Assembly: GCA_036873755.1 (NCBI GenBank)
Contig: JAVTVY010017182.1
Coordinates: 1-64,000, forward strand
Reading direction: 5' to 3'
Source of the DNA: Hanleya hanleyi
Taxonomy: Eukaryota > Mollusca > Polyplacophora > Lepidopleurida > Hanleyidae
DNA length: 64,000 nucleotides
Under the pieces are notes generated by a model, which saw only the letters and a program-made list of their open reading frames with translations, ran no database searches and had not been told where the DNA came from. This document shows, in pieces, positions 33,175-45,458 of this stretch (the first letter of the stretch is position 1; each line of letters opens with the position of its first letter). Position numbers and translations under genes: made by a program.

Positions 33175-34571
33175 CAGGGCTTGACATTAATTTATTCAAG
33201 TACATGCAGTTGTGCATGGGCAACCAGTTTTCACATTCTGGCTGCCCCCAACCACTTGTCCCAAATTCTTTTCTATCATTTTAGCTTCAACTATATACAT
33301 ACTACAGTAATTTCTGTAATAATTGTGAAATTTCCAACCAAAAAGTCAGGGGGTGATCAAATTTATTAAAACAAGCTGTTGACAAAATGGTCCTAAATTA
33401 TGCAAGTAATCCATTATATCTACATCTAATTTTTTTTTTTTTTTTAGAGTTTGATCAAACTTATTAGAAAGTGATTGAAAATTTGTCCCTAAAGTTTGAG
33501 GGATTGAAGTCTAATATAACTGAATTATTAAAGGAATTAACATAAGCTCCAAAAATTTGTTATTCTGATAACTTCAAGGAAATAATTCCTACTTTTTTTA
33601 ATTAGTAGCCATTTTAATTTTAATAGAAAATGTGAAATTCAGAGCAACAAAAATTAGAATGAACTGCATGATTATGCCTTGTTTTTATTCTGTAAAATTT
33701 ATTTCTCAATTCAAAATGCCCCAAAAATAGATTTGTCGAAGAAATTAAATCAAACGAACTGCATAAAGTTTATACTGAAACAAAATGAAGATCGAGAGCC
33801 ATATCCACCCAAGAATCTGGCAGCTACTTGTAACTGGTTTGTCACATAAAGAAAGATTATCGCTACGAAATGGCATGTCCAGTATGTCAAGTTAGCTCTC
33901 TCCTTAAAGAGGTAGTAGCGTCATTTAAAAAATATTCAGCAAATAACATATTTCGATAAAAGTTATTTAGTAGTTAAGATCAACTACATGTATGATGAAC
34001 GTTTTTCTGTGACCTCATTTTTCAATATCACGGGCATTGAAATCACACTTCTGACATTCTCTGAAAAACGTGACAGCACCTGCACTTGGCCCCAGTGCCT
34101 GAGATGACGTCACAAAATGCGCACTGGCATTCTGTTCACTAGACTGAATTGAAAAATCTGACAATATTGGTCCTCATGTGAAATACAAGACTTCATGACT
34201 TGAAAATCTTTTGGCAATTGTTGCAGTTGATCATGTTGTTCAGTTTACCTGAACAATTAAAATCACGCTACTACCTCTTTAAATAAAGTTCTCTTTTCAA
34301 GATGGTGGAAGAGAAACAACAACAACGATGAAAATGGTCTTATCTTGAAATAAATAGCTGACCATCACAGGTAGAACTTAATCAAAACCGGATTTCATGG
34401 ATTTCTTATGAACTATCAATGAAGTATATAGTAGACCCAAAAAGCTAAAAAGGATGTGATTTTCATAATTTTAAGGTACTTGCTCCTGGGTAACAGCAAT
34501 ACTAAGGTTGGTTGTCCCAAGACAATTTCATTTACCCAGGGCAAGTAAACGGATGTTAATTCCGAACCCTG
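33175..34571. mobile_element. CAGGG TIR DNA transposon, 1.4 kb, with a nested MITE
   Basis: The left end is CAGGGCTTGACATTAA; the reverse complement of the right end is CAGGGTTCGGAATTAAC, and both are followed by an ACTTG / AGTACATG-like block. The flanks AACAAG and AATAAG (one mismatch) may be a decayed 6-bp duplication. It holds a younger TTAA-flanked MITE at 33908-34278. No transposase frame. This end pair resembles hAT-like termini that I recall from aquatic invertebrates. Confidence 0.65.
33908..34278. mobile_element. 371-bp MITE with TTAA target duplication, nested
   Basis: The TIR AGAGGTAGTAGCGT is perfect over 14 bp at both ends. It is flanked by TTAA at 33904-33907 and 34279-34282. 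A TTAA duplication is characteristic of piggyBac and Kolobok elements. The insertion sits within the 33175-34571 element and so is younger than it. Confidence 0.88.
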
Positions 34572-35411
34572 AATAAGTGTCATAAGGCGGCCATGTTGGC
34601 TAATCCACAAGGGGTGCTTTTTTGTTTGGTCCTTGCTAATCTGGATAAATGAAGGCCAAACAAAAGATTACCCCAACATGGCCACTTTCTGACATCTACT
34701 CCTTTAAGTTAACACTTTACACATGTAAGCAACAGATGAAGAAGAAGTTTAACATGAGCTCAATATTAAGTACTGGAATACAGGCCATGTTAGGAATGTA
34801 CTTATATCATATGATAATTGAGTTTTGGTAGTAGACATACATGGCAGTGTCCGTGATTCAAGAAGTGTCAACCTACAGTTTGGTTCAGATTCAATATACA
34901 TATTTTATATATGGAGAATGTTCGGGCCCATGATTGACTCTTAATTATATTATTTTCAGGATTTTAAAATTGTTTTAAAAAAATTTCTTGTACAGTAAAC
35001 CTGATACATGTAATCCATCAAATCATTCAAAACTATAGAATCCATACAATTATCCAAGAATGTATGTCATCATTGGTTCAAAGGTATTGGAATGCATCGA
35101 CTTATGTGAGAATAATGGTATGATCCCATGCATTTTGACGGAGTTCAGTCCAGGCCCTGTGGTACATGTAGGCACTGTGAGTGGTTTTCATGGGGTCTAC
35201 TTATCAACCCAATAAAAAGTAAAGCGCTGATAACGCAGTTCAATTGGAACCAGCCCTGCTGTGAGTAAATCAGCCACATTGATAGCCAATACCAGCTAGT
35301 CTGTATCTAATTATCCAAGGATGTGGTAATCCATCAATTCAATCAATAAAATAGAAATTATCCATGCCTCGAGCTGATTCAACTTCAAACAGATGGTATC
35401 AATCCTAACTG
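34572..35411. other. Intergenic DNA, no gene recognised
   Basis: Isolated precursors of the following array (AAGGATGTGGTAATCCATCA near 35315) suggest where that array was seeded. Confidence 0.4.
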
Positions 35412-36331
35412 CTCATTCCGAGATACAATCATCAAAGAATGTGGTAATCTGTCCGAGATACAATGGTCAAAGGATGTGGTAATCATTCTAAGATACAATG
35501 ATCAAAGGATATGGTAATCATTCTAAGATACAATGATCAAAGGATGTGGTAATCTGTCGGAGATACAATGATCAAAGGATGTGGTAATCATTCTAAGATA
35601 CAATGATCAAAGGATGTGGTAATCTGTCGGAGATACAATGATCAAAGGATGTGGTAATCAGTCTGAGATACAATGATGAAAGGATGTAGTAATCATTTTG
35701 AGACAATGAAAGGATGTAGTAATCATTCTGAGATACAATGAGGAAAGGCTGTAGTAATCATTCTGAGACACAATGATGAAAGGATGTAGTAATCTTTCTG
35801 AGATACAATGATCAAAGGATGTGGTAATCATTCTGAGATACAATGATCAAAGGATGTGGTAATCATTCTGAGATACAATGATGAAAGGATGTAGTAATCA
35901 TTCTGAGACAATGATCAAAGGATGTGGTAATCATTCTGAGATACAATGAGGAAAGGCTGTAGTAATCATTCTGAGACACAATGATCAAAGGATGTGGTAA
36001 TCATTCTGAGATACAATGAGGAAAGGCTGTAGTAATCATTCTAAGACAATGATCAAAGGATGTAGTAATCATTCTGAGACACAATGGTGAAAGGATGTAG
36101 TAATCATTCTGAGATACAATGGTGAAAGGATGTAGTAATCATTCTGAGATACAATGATGAAAGGCTGTAGTAATCATTCTGAGACACAATGATGAAAGGC
36201 TGTAGTAATCATTCTGAGACACAATGGTGAAAGGCTGTAGTAATCATTCTGAGATACAATGGTGAAAGGATGTAGTAATCATTCTGAGACACAATGATCA
36301 AAGGATGTGGTAATCATTCTGAGACACAATG
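35412..36331. repeat. 35-bp tandem array, left half
   Basis: The unit GATACAATGATCAAAGGATG plus TGGTAATCATTCTGA, about 26 copies. Variants alternate between TCAAAGGATGTGG, TGAAAGGATGTAG and GGAAAGGCTGTAG types. The array is interrupted at 36332 by a transposon and resumes at 38340. Confidence 0.95.
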
Positions 36332-38339
36332 CAGGGATTCATAGAAGTCCAAATTTTACGAACCGAAATCCGGAAAATTTAGTTTTTTACAGTCAAATTG
36401 AGTTAAAATAAAATTTATCGGCAATTTTTCACCTAAAATTGAGTATATAAATTTTTTACAAACCAGGGTCCTTTTTTCCCCCCGAAGTTGAGTATATATT
36501 TTTTTCACAAACCAGGGTAAATGTTATCATCTTTGAACCTTGTCTACTGTTACCAATTCATGTATTTTTAACCTTTTGTGTAATTAAAATCATTTTGTGT
36601 TGTTGATTGCGTTTACTCATTTCCATCATTATGTTGTCGGCAAGAAACGATGAAAAACAAAATCATACTGGTTTATAAAATAGTTACACTATGATTGTAT
36701 TGGATTCCACAAATAATAGGAGTCTTGATGATGATATTGTTTTCATAGAATATTGTTAACAAAAAAACGAAACACTTCAAAAACGCTTGCAAAGCGACCG
36801 TCTATGTCGCGGCAGGAAGAGTTCACTCCCTTGTCATGTGCTCAAAACGCACGCTGTACGGTCGTGTCAATTTAAGTTTGATCAAACCAAAGTGAAAATG
36901 ATACTATAACCAGGTTGGCTCACTGGTTATCACATTAATAAGTAAGTCGTAGTCCATGTTAAATATAACATAACCTAGCTTTATTTACCCTAATCTAATT
37001 ATGTAACTCTGACGTAATATTAATTCCAATTAACACAATTATACAGCACTTCCAGTTATTACAGAAATTATATGTCAGTACATATAGCAATCTACATTTA
37101 CAAGTGTTACCTATATAACTTACATCTATGAACTGCCTTGGCGCTGCAAAGTCGCATGCCAAGATGAATTCTAAAAGTGAACTGACTTGGTTTCCTACTG
37201 CATACATATTTATATACATTATAGTTTTAGTGAAATCCACAGGTAGACATTCTTAACAATCATAACACACTTTCAACAATTGTTCAAGTAATCCTAACGT
37301 CCTGTCATGTCTGCCAGCTATCCTGTTCATTCAGTATGACATCTCAATTAACAGTAGGGACTCTTACCTAATAACAACAAGGATTATCTGAGACTAAAAT
37401 GACAGTCTGACTACAATTGACACCTGGCTCCTGTCTTTGCACCAGCTGGTCAGAAATGGTCTAACAACACTAATTAAATGTCAACTGTTATCAAAACATC
37501 CTATTACAATCAATACTCAAACCCCTAAATCCTAATTCCAACATGTGTTACATAATAAACAAATATTAAATAGTAATGAAATATAATTGAGGTACATGTT
37601 CATTTTACAAATTTACATGTACATGTCTTATGGCTCTGTTATAGTTCCCTCCGTCCCCGAATAAGTTTCGTCCCGAAACTGTAATAAATTGAGGTACATG
37701 TTCATTTTACAAATTTACATGTACATGTCTTATGGCTCTGTTATAATACAGTATTACTATTTTCTCGAGACAGACCACACAGAATACACGAAGAAATACT
37801 TACGATTGGCATTCTACGAAAACAACGTGTGTTTATTCAGTTCGTTTGTATCTCCCTGCGTTGGAACTTGGAAGGAACGAAAACGAAACCAAACAAAAAT
37901 GGCGACTCGTCGATTGTTCGAGTGAAATTACGGTTAGTAAGTATTCGGAATTCTTTCACGGAAATATACGTCGATGTAACTAAAATTACCTCGGATAAAC
38001 CAGTCTCGAATGAATATAGCCCGTTAACAGACTAAGTCGCCCGAGGTAAATTCAGAGCAGTAACTTGACGGTGTTTACATTCGACGTTGTTGTTGCTGCC
38101 GACAGATTCACACGTGCTTCCGCGACCATGAGACGATTTCCCGACAACCGGGTATTGAAATTTCGAATTTACGAAGCTTGAAAATTCAGTTTCCAACACA
38201 CAAATTGAGTATAAATATTTTTTTGAAAACTATTGATTTTTTACTAAAAAAAATTGAGTTTTGAACTGAAAAATTGAGTTTTAAAACTCAATCTACGAAC
38301 CAAAATTCGGTACGTAAAACTGACGTGTATGAATCCCTG
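36332..38339. mobile_element. 2.0-kb TIR DNA transposon inserted in the 35-bp array, 5-bp TSD
   Basis: The left end is CAGGGATTCATAGAAGTC; the reverse complement of the right end is CAGGGATTCATACACGTC. The flanks are CAATG (36327-36331) and CAATG (38340-38344), and the array continues in phase on both sides. The sub-terminal regions carry ACGAACC, AATTGAGTTTT and GAGTATA-type repeats in both orientations. The interior has only short frames, so no transposase is apparent. It contains a 59-bp exact duplication (37585, 37687). A related lone end lies at 61684. Confidence 0.9.
37585..37745. repeat. Two identical 59-bp copies, 102 bp apart
   Basis: AATTGAGGTACATGTTCATT through TATGGCTCTGTTATA occurs at 37585-37643 and 37687-37745 with no differences, separated by CCTCCGTCCCCGAATAAG-type sequence. 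This is a recent local duplication within the transposon. Confidence 0.92.
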
Positions 38340-38793
38340 CAATGGTGAAAGGATGTAGTAATCATTCTGAGATACAATGATCAAAGGATGTGGTAATCAT
38401 TCTGAGACACAATGATGAAAGGATGTAGTAATCATTCTGAGACACAATGGTGAAAGGATGTAGTAATCATTCTGAGATACAATGGTGAAAGGATGTAGTA
38501 ATCATTCTGAGATACAATGATCAAAGGATGTGGTAATCATTCTGAGACACAATGATGAAAGGATGTAGTAATCATTCTGAGACACAATGGTGAAAGGATG
38601 TAGTAATCATTCGGAGATGCAATGATCAAAGGATGTAGTAATCATTCTGAGATACAATGATCAAAGGATGTAGTAATCATTCTGAGATACAATGATCAAA
38701 GGATGTAGTAATCATTCTGAGATACAATGATGATTGATCAAAGGATGTGGTAATCATTCTGAGATACAATGATCAAAGGATGTGGTAATCTGT
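38340..38793. repeat. 35-bp tandem array, right half
   Basis: Continuation of the 35412-36331 array, about 13 copies, dominated by the TCAAAGGATGTAG and TGAAAGGATGTAG variants. One local expansion inserts GATTGATC near 38730. Confidence 0.95.
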
Positions 38794-41700
38794 CTGTTGG
38801 ATCAGAGTGGTATGACACTCAATTACACAAGTTTTGAGATGGTGGTAAACAGTGGAAGTCTCCATATGAAGGGGAAGTTCGTCAAGTAAGGATCTTCAAA
38901 CAAGGTTCCTTACATGTAGTCACATATTGTGTTTTCCTTACATGACGAACAGACCATATAAAGTGACAAATACATGCCTCACATATCACATATGGTAGGA
39001 TCAGACAGTCCACACTGCCTATAGGAATTGATGAAAAAACTTTCCCACTGTTCATAATTATGGAACTACATGTAGTATGCTAAATTAAGTCTATATATAA
39101 TATAATGCTTTATTTATTTCATGAGGATTGTACACAGCTACAAGGCCACAAGGTACTCTCCTAGAACATATATACAAGGAATATACATTATTATAAGTTC
39201 AATGTTCAGTGCCAAATTCATGTATACATGAAGAGAAATGCACAGTGGTCCGAATCCAGTATATTTTGCCAAAAAATTGAAACCCAAAGTAAGGCAAAAT
39301 ATGGTTCCGGTCTGATATCCAATACTCGGGCCCAATGTACAATGCTGTGTAAATATATTCTTGATAATAGAACATTCCCCACCCACTCCAACATATTCCC
39401 CCACGTCATATCTCCCTCCACCTCCCAAGACATAATCCCCAATATTTTCAGATATTCAAAAGATATTTTCCTCAAAAAGATGGGGGGGGGGGAGGCAGGC
39501 AGATATTTTTATCTTTACTGGCTCAAGCAAATCTTGGTATTTCAATGAGTTATGCTTAAACCAGTTTTTCTCTTTGACTGCATTTTTCTTTCGCCACCAA
39601 AAAGCATACATGTATCATAATAATTAATTAACTTTGGACATGCAAAACAATATATTTCAATGGTTACCCCCCCCCCCCAAATAATGAAAATTCCATGTGG
39701 AATTCCAAGGATTTTGAGTGAAAAATACAAAAATTCCATGTCAAATTCCAGTGCCTTCTATAGTGGGGGGGGGTGCACCTATTTTCTGGAAAAGCCAGAA
39801 TACATGTAATTGACATTCACGTCAAAAACAGCACTTGTCGTGCCGTGTTCCTAGCATAAAACGAAATGGGAAATTACTGATCATGGAGAGTTTCTAGGTC
39901 AGCGGAGAAATTGTACTGATCAGCCATAGATTTTAATGGCGACTTTGACCGTGACATTGTCAATTTCATTGAAACAAACAGCACCTAACACAAATTGCCG
40001 TGTCGGCGAAACGCCGCTTCAACAATCACCAAATTTCAAGCCATAAAATCAGTAGATCTTTCAAAGCAGATGGAGAATATGTCTAAAATTGTCCTTAACA
40101 TGATCAGGTCAACATTGCTGATTGATTTCTTGATTCCTGACATGGAAGTGGGTGCTTTATTTTCTGAAAAGATCGTCAAGCTGCCGCAATGCACTGCCAC
40201 GCTGAAAGTACCGACACACTTTGAACACGGTATGATGGAATTCGCTAAAAAACATTTTAGACTCGTACAATTTATTTAGACTCGGTCAGATAACCGGAAA
40301 CATACCTTTTTTTGCCTAATAAATGCATGATCGTATATTTGAAATCTACTACAACAAGTAGAACTTTAAACCTCTGTGTATGGATCAAATTAACCTTTTT
40401 ATGCAGAAGAGTTTCAATTTGTTTGGCACTGTAATGTAACACAAACATGCGTATTCAACCCATGTGTACAAGCTTAGTGTACAATAATTAAATGATCTGA
40501 CATTGCAGGCCGACATTGCATCTGATAAGAGTGAAAATTAAACATAATACATGTATGGGCAGGTCAAGGATCATCTTTGCATACCCAAGTCGAACACTAC
40601 ATGTCTTGCCTTGACTGAACATAACACATTTTCTTATCAGAATGCAGTTTGGTGATGTCATAGCTCTATAAATATTCATTGGTCCATATTAGGAGAAGTG
40701 CGACGGTATGACCTCTTTAAAATTCAAATTTGATTGGCTATTTGAAGGAAATGAACTTTCCCGTTTGAAGATCAATACAACCACCACTTGGCATATTTGA
40801 AAATCACACAGACATGAAAGTAAATCCTCGCTGCACGGTGTTGACAAGCTCATATCTTGATTGGTCACATATGACATCACATGCGTTTATGGTTTGAATA
40901 ATTTACCCCATTAATTAGGTCAAGGTGAATGACACAGTGTTAGTGTGGTATGTAACTTGATATGTGAAGACAGAAGATGGTCAAAGATTTTCTGCTGGAA
41001 ATCCTTAATTTCATTGACATAGATCTGTAGATGTGACTCAAGGATTCTGGTTGTGGTGGTGTCCCACGGAGAAGAAATAGGAAGTTCAATACAGGAACAT
41101 AAAGCAATCTACATTGTATGTTAAATTCTAGTATTTTCCAAGCACTTTGCTTTGTTTTCTTCACCAAGGGAGCACTTTGAAGGTCAAGGGGGAAATTGGG
41201 TAGGAGACAATGGAGATCAACTTAGCGCAAATTACTCAACCCCGCCACAGTTCCAATCTCCCGTTAAATTACCATCTAAAGCCGGACAGATGTTCCTCGG
41301 ATACTCTCAATCCCAGACAGGCATGAAAGGATCCAGACACGGGGGCATAAACATGGAAATCCTAATCTGGGTCCAGTCAGCTTGCTAGCTTCATCCATAT
41401 TTCATCTCATTAAACCTAAATTTCTGTATAAATATGAACGCTCAGTGAAAACACCGGTCCAACATTTTGATTTATGTCCCAATTTCGATTCGGGCAATGG
41501 CGTATCTCGGGTGTTAATGGTATATTCTTGTAGCCAAATTCCTCACATCAGCAATGTTGGACTTTTCTGGGATTCTTTCACCCAAACCTCCAGTGTTCAG
41601 ACATGATGGCATTATGAAATTCAACGCAGTGCGGAGATCAACTCACTTGACTGAATTGGCGGTTCCTCCATTGGGGAACTTCTTGGAGGAATCCCCTCTC

Positions 41701-42372
41701 ATGATGGATTAGTTTCTCTCGCGTTTTTAAAGGTTCCGCTTTCCGTATTGATTCAGATAAAAGATCGTGAAAGAAATAAGAAGTGTGAATCCCAGAATTA
41801 ATACATCTGCTGACATTTACATGATCAGCTTATCGCTTCAATAAAGCCATTAAACAAAGAAAGCCAGCTTCTGTCAAGTAGTCTTCAATTTCACCAAATG
41901 GATTAGATTGTAGGTTCAAGTTTATGCACAATACATGTACACAGTATAACCATCTAAGTATTGGTAAACAGAATTCATGAACACCGGTCATGCTCCCCTA
42001 ATCTGTCTGATCAATGCATTCACAACAGATCCATATTGCTACATGTATCTATCTACATTTTTGTTTTTTTATTAGTGCAGAAATATGTTGGTTTTCGAAT
42101 CTATTCATGATGCTTGTTTCACACTTTGAAGGTAACGTCATCGAAACATGTAACATTTCTCAGAGCATGAAAACTTGCACAGCATTGATATGATTCTATA
42201 TTTATCTCCTGAAACTATATGAAAATCCCCTTTGAACATATGTAGGCCTACATCAAATTCGGTTTTGTTGAAACTCTAGTAGTTTTCCAGGTAAAAATCA
42301 CCAATTGATTTAGATACACGAAACACTGACTATATGTATTCATATACATGTACATGTTTTATCATTGCCGGG
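38794..42372. other. Intergenic DNA, no gene recognised
   Basis: G- and C-runs occur at 39482-39492, 39668-39678 and 39762-39771. Open frames of 94-106 codons (39228-39548, 39995-40279) show no domain. The interval about 41130-41900 is comparatively repeat-poor. Confidence 0.35.
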
Positions 42373-43245
42373 AATCATTCTTGGGTGGGGGGACTATCAT
42401 TCTTGGGTGGGGGAACTATCATTCTTGGGTGGGGGAACTATCTTGGGTGGACTATCATTCTGGGTGGGGGGACTATCATTCTTGGGTGGGGGACTATCAT
42501 TCTTGGGTGGGGGGACTATCATTCTTGGGTGGGGGAACTATCATTCTTGGGTGGGGGGACTATCATTCTTGGGTGGGGGGACTATCATTCTTGGGTGGGG
42601 GGACTATCATTCTTGGGTAGGGAAATATCATTCTTGGGTAGGGAAATATCATTCTTGGGTGGGTGGACTATCATTCTTGGGTGGGGGAACTATCATTCTT
42701 GGGTGGGGGGACTATCATTCTTGGGTGGGGGGACTATCATTCTTGGGTAGGGAAATATCATTCTTGGGTAGGGAAATATCATTCTTGGGTGGGGGGACTA
42801 TCATTCTTGGGTGAGGAACTATCATTCTTGGGTAGGGAAATATCATTCTTGGGTGGGGGGACTATCATTCTTGGGTGGGGGAACTATCATTCTTGGGTAG
42901 GGAAATATCATTCTTGGATGGGGGGACTATCCTGGGTGGGGGGACTATCATTCTTGGGTAGGGAAACTATCATTCTTGGGTAGGGAAATATCATTATTGG
43001 GTGGGGTGAGGGGGACTATCATTCTTGGATGGGGGAACTATCATTCTTGGGTTGAGAAATATCATTCTATCGTTCTTGGATTGGGGACTATCATTTTTGG
43101 GAGGGGGGACTATCATTTTTGGGAGGGGAGACTATCATTCTTGGGAGGGGGGAAAATATCATTCTTGGGTGGGGAACTATCATTTTTGGGAGGGGGGACA
43201 ATCATTCTTGGGTGTGGAAACTATCATTCTTGGGTGGGGGAACTA
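42373..43245. repeat. G-rich 22-23-bp minisatellite, about 38 copies
   Basis: The unit ATCATTCTTGGGTGGGGGGA plus CT has variants GGGTAGGGAAAT, GGGAGGGGGGAC and GGGGGAACT. The plus strand carries two G-tracts (GGG and GGGGGG or GGGGG) per unit, so neighbouring units supply the four tracts of a potential quadruplex. Overlapping frames of 74-149 codons are repeat artefacts. Confidence 0.96.
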
Positions 43246-43845
43246 TTAGTCCTTTCAGATAAAACAAGTGTTATAAATTTATGTACATGTCGCACAAGTG
43301 ATTTGAATGGTTTACATGTACATGTATTTGTAACTTCATGTTTTGTCCATGTTCAATAGATGTAAGAAAATTTTCAAAGTTCTGCTTACTATTAAATTCT
43401 TAATACATATTGTGTGATTACATGTACATACATCAATACATGTAGTGCATATGGGTCACCTGAAAAGATGCAACCGCAAAGAAATTCTACACATGTACAT
43501 GTACTCAAGTTGTATTCTGGAATAAAATGGGATATCATAAATGTCCGACAATTGGGACACCAGCGGCACAGCTATGACTTACCCCCTCGATGCAAAGTTA
43601 AACATTGTGCCCAAATTTGAATGTGCCCAAATGAGAGATTCCTAATCAATTAGGTGTCATATATGAGTCTACATGTACCCATTTCGCCAGAATTTGGGGA
43701 TTGAGTATTTTCACTAAATTGAGGGCATTTCGCTGCCTAAAAAATTGTTGCCGTGTCGAGACGTGGGTGTGCCCAAATTAGGGCAATTTAAAGCCCTGAT
43801 AACCTCCAATATACATGTATGGTATAGCATGATAGAGCTGTATGC
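43246..43845. other. Spacer with a lone transposon end
   Basis: Positions 43766-43798 (GGTGTGCCCAAATTAGGGC and then AATTTAAAGCCCTG) match 1205-1237. ACATGTACATGTA words lie at 43313-43326 and 43493-43503. Confidence 0.45.
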
Positions 43846-44897
43846 GGGTCATTTTCATGAAAATGTACAAATAAAGGTAAAGACATTGTAGGCAACAAAG
43901 ATTGTTTTCCGATCAACCAACACTGTACTTAACCCCAAAAAGTGTTTACCCATTCTACCCCATGTTATTATAAGGTGATGGTGAAGACATAATGGAAGAG
44001 ACATATTTGTGATGGTAAAGACATTGAATTCAAAACTATTTTCTTTTACCTAACTAGTTAGGTGTTTTTCAAGTTCCAAGAAAAGTTACATGTACATGTA
44101 TAATCAGATGTCACTTCTATCTCCTCAATATTAGCTGTGTTAGTTGGCAGAGACATTTTTTAGCCCTTATCGTTATATTCCTGTCTTTAGCGTTATGGCA
44201 TTTTATAACGGTAAAGACAAGTTTGAAAAATGGTAGAGACAGATAAAGTCAGCATGAGGCAGGCTGAACTGGATTAGTGTGTATTTCACAGTAATTTTTT
44301 CTTGAAATACACTTTTAGATTTCTTGTGCTTTGTTTGGTAACAATCATAAACTGACATACCTCACTAACGGTAAAGACAGATAATAAGTTCGACACAGAC
44401 TTATTTTTCAAATTTGTAGAAAACATGTGCTCTGTTGCCACAAGGCGGGAGAGAAAATGGCTGCCCATACCTGGTACTTTTAACAATGACAGTGGTGTCT
44501 TCTATATATGAAACTTCTTTAGCTATATTTCTCAAAAAAACTTTCCTGATAACGGTAAAGATATTTGAAATGAACAGGGCTTTATACACGTATTATCATA
44601 TATTTTACACAATAGTATTCAACAGAAAGTTTCTCATTATTAAAGAATGTGTTGTTTAAAAATTATTAACCTTCAACCTGCATTTGCAACGATAACAGTA
44701 AAGACAAATTCATTTTCAGATTTGAAAATTAATTTTTTTAAGCAGTTATCTTTGCCAAAATAGACATTTTACAATAAAGAAAAACTGTAAAATGTTCAAT
44801 CATCTGGCATTTCCAGCAAATCTCTGGCTTTAACATGCAAAATGAACAAAAAAAATGTAAAAAAAAATTGTCTTTACCATTTTCATGAAAATGGCCC
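43846..44897. mobile_element. TIR element with repeated GGTAAAGACA words
   Basis: The left end GGGTCATTTTCATGAAAATG and the reverse complement of the right end GGGCCATTTTCATGAAAATG match at 19 of 20 bases; both contain the palindrome ATTTTCATGAAAAT. The word GGTAAAGACA or a close variant recurs at about 43876, 44014, 44210, 44368, 44552 and 44696, and reversed at the right end (TGTCTTTACC, 44870). These may be spaced transposase-binding sites. No target duplication is clear and no transposase is visible. Confidence 0.65.
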
Positions 44898-44944
44898 ACA
44901 TGTTCATTCAAGATGTCAGAAGTGTAGAGAAATGAGCCATTGGA

Positions 44945-45000
44945 TGGGGGGACGCCAAGGTCTGGGGGGGACGCCAAGATCTGGGGGGACGCCAAGGGCT
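44945..45000. repeat. GGGGACGCCAAG minisatellite, 3 copies
   Basis: TGGGGGGACGCCAAGGTC, then AAGATC and AAGGGC variants, 18-19 bp each, immediately right of the preceding TIR element. Confidence 0.85.
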
Positions 45001-45458
45001 GATGTAAACTAGTTTTGGGCACTCATATGCGATATGGAGTCTGCATGGCCATGGTGCAACAGCCAAACTTGAAACTTATGGAAGTTAATGCCCTAAATAC
45101 AGCCCGACCGCTTTATATCAGACAAAAACAGTTTGCATTACAACTGGTTCAAGCCTGTTCATGGAAGAAATGTGTACACAAAACTAATCAATGGTGCCCA
45201 AACCTATTGGAGTTAAAAAATCCTGAATCATGCCTGAATCAATGCTTCTCTTCTTTATACAGCTTTGCCCACCCCGAGCATGGAGAAACTTAACTAAAGT
45301 TCATTGCATCTGACAACATACATGTAATTTGGAGAAAACCAGGCAAAATGCATTCAAATAATTCTGAGAATAAAAACTTATGACTGTACTTACGAAAAAA
45401 GAAAGCAGCAGATCGTGTGTACATGTACATGCATGCGTAAAAAGTGACATGACAATAC

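Noticed and set aside
37640..37680. Stowaway-like CCCTCCGTCCC motif inside the 2.0-kb transposon
   Set aside because: No inverted partner and no flanking TA; Stowaway elements are chiefly from plants. Treated as coincidence.
35412..38793. CRISPR-like array (regular repeats with spacers)
   Set aside because: The 35-bp units are contiguous and similar throughout; there are no unique spacers, and the sequence is clearly eukaryotic.
42334..43359. Several 74-149-codon Gly/Trp-rich frames
   Set aside because: All are translations of the G-rich minisatellite; overlapping frames are equally open.
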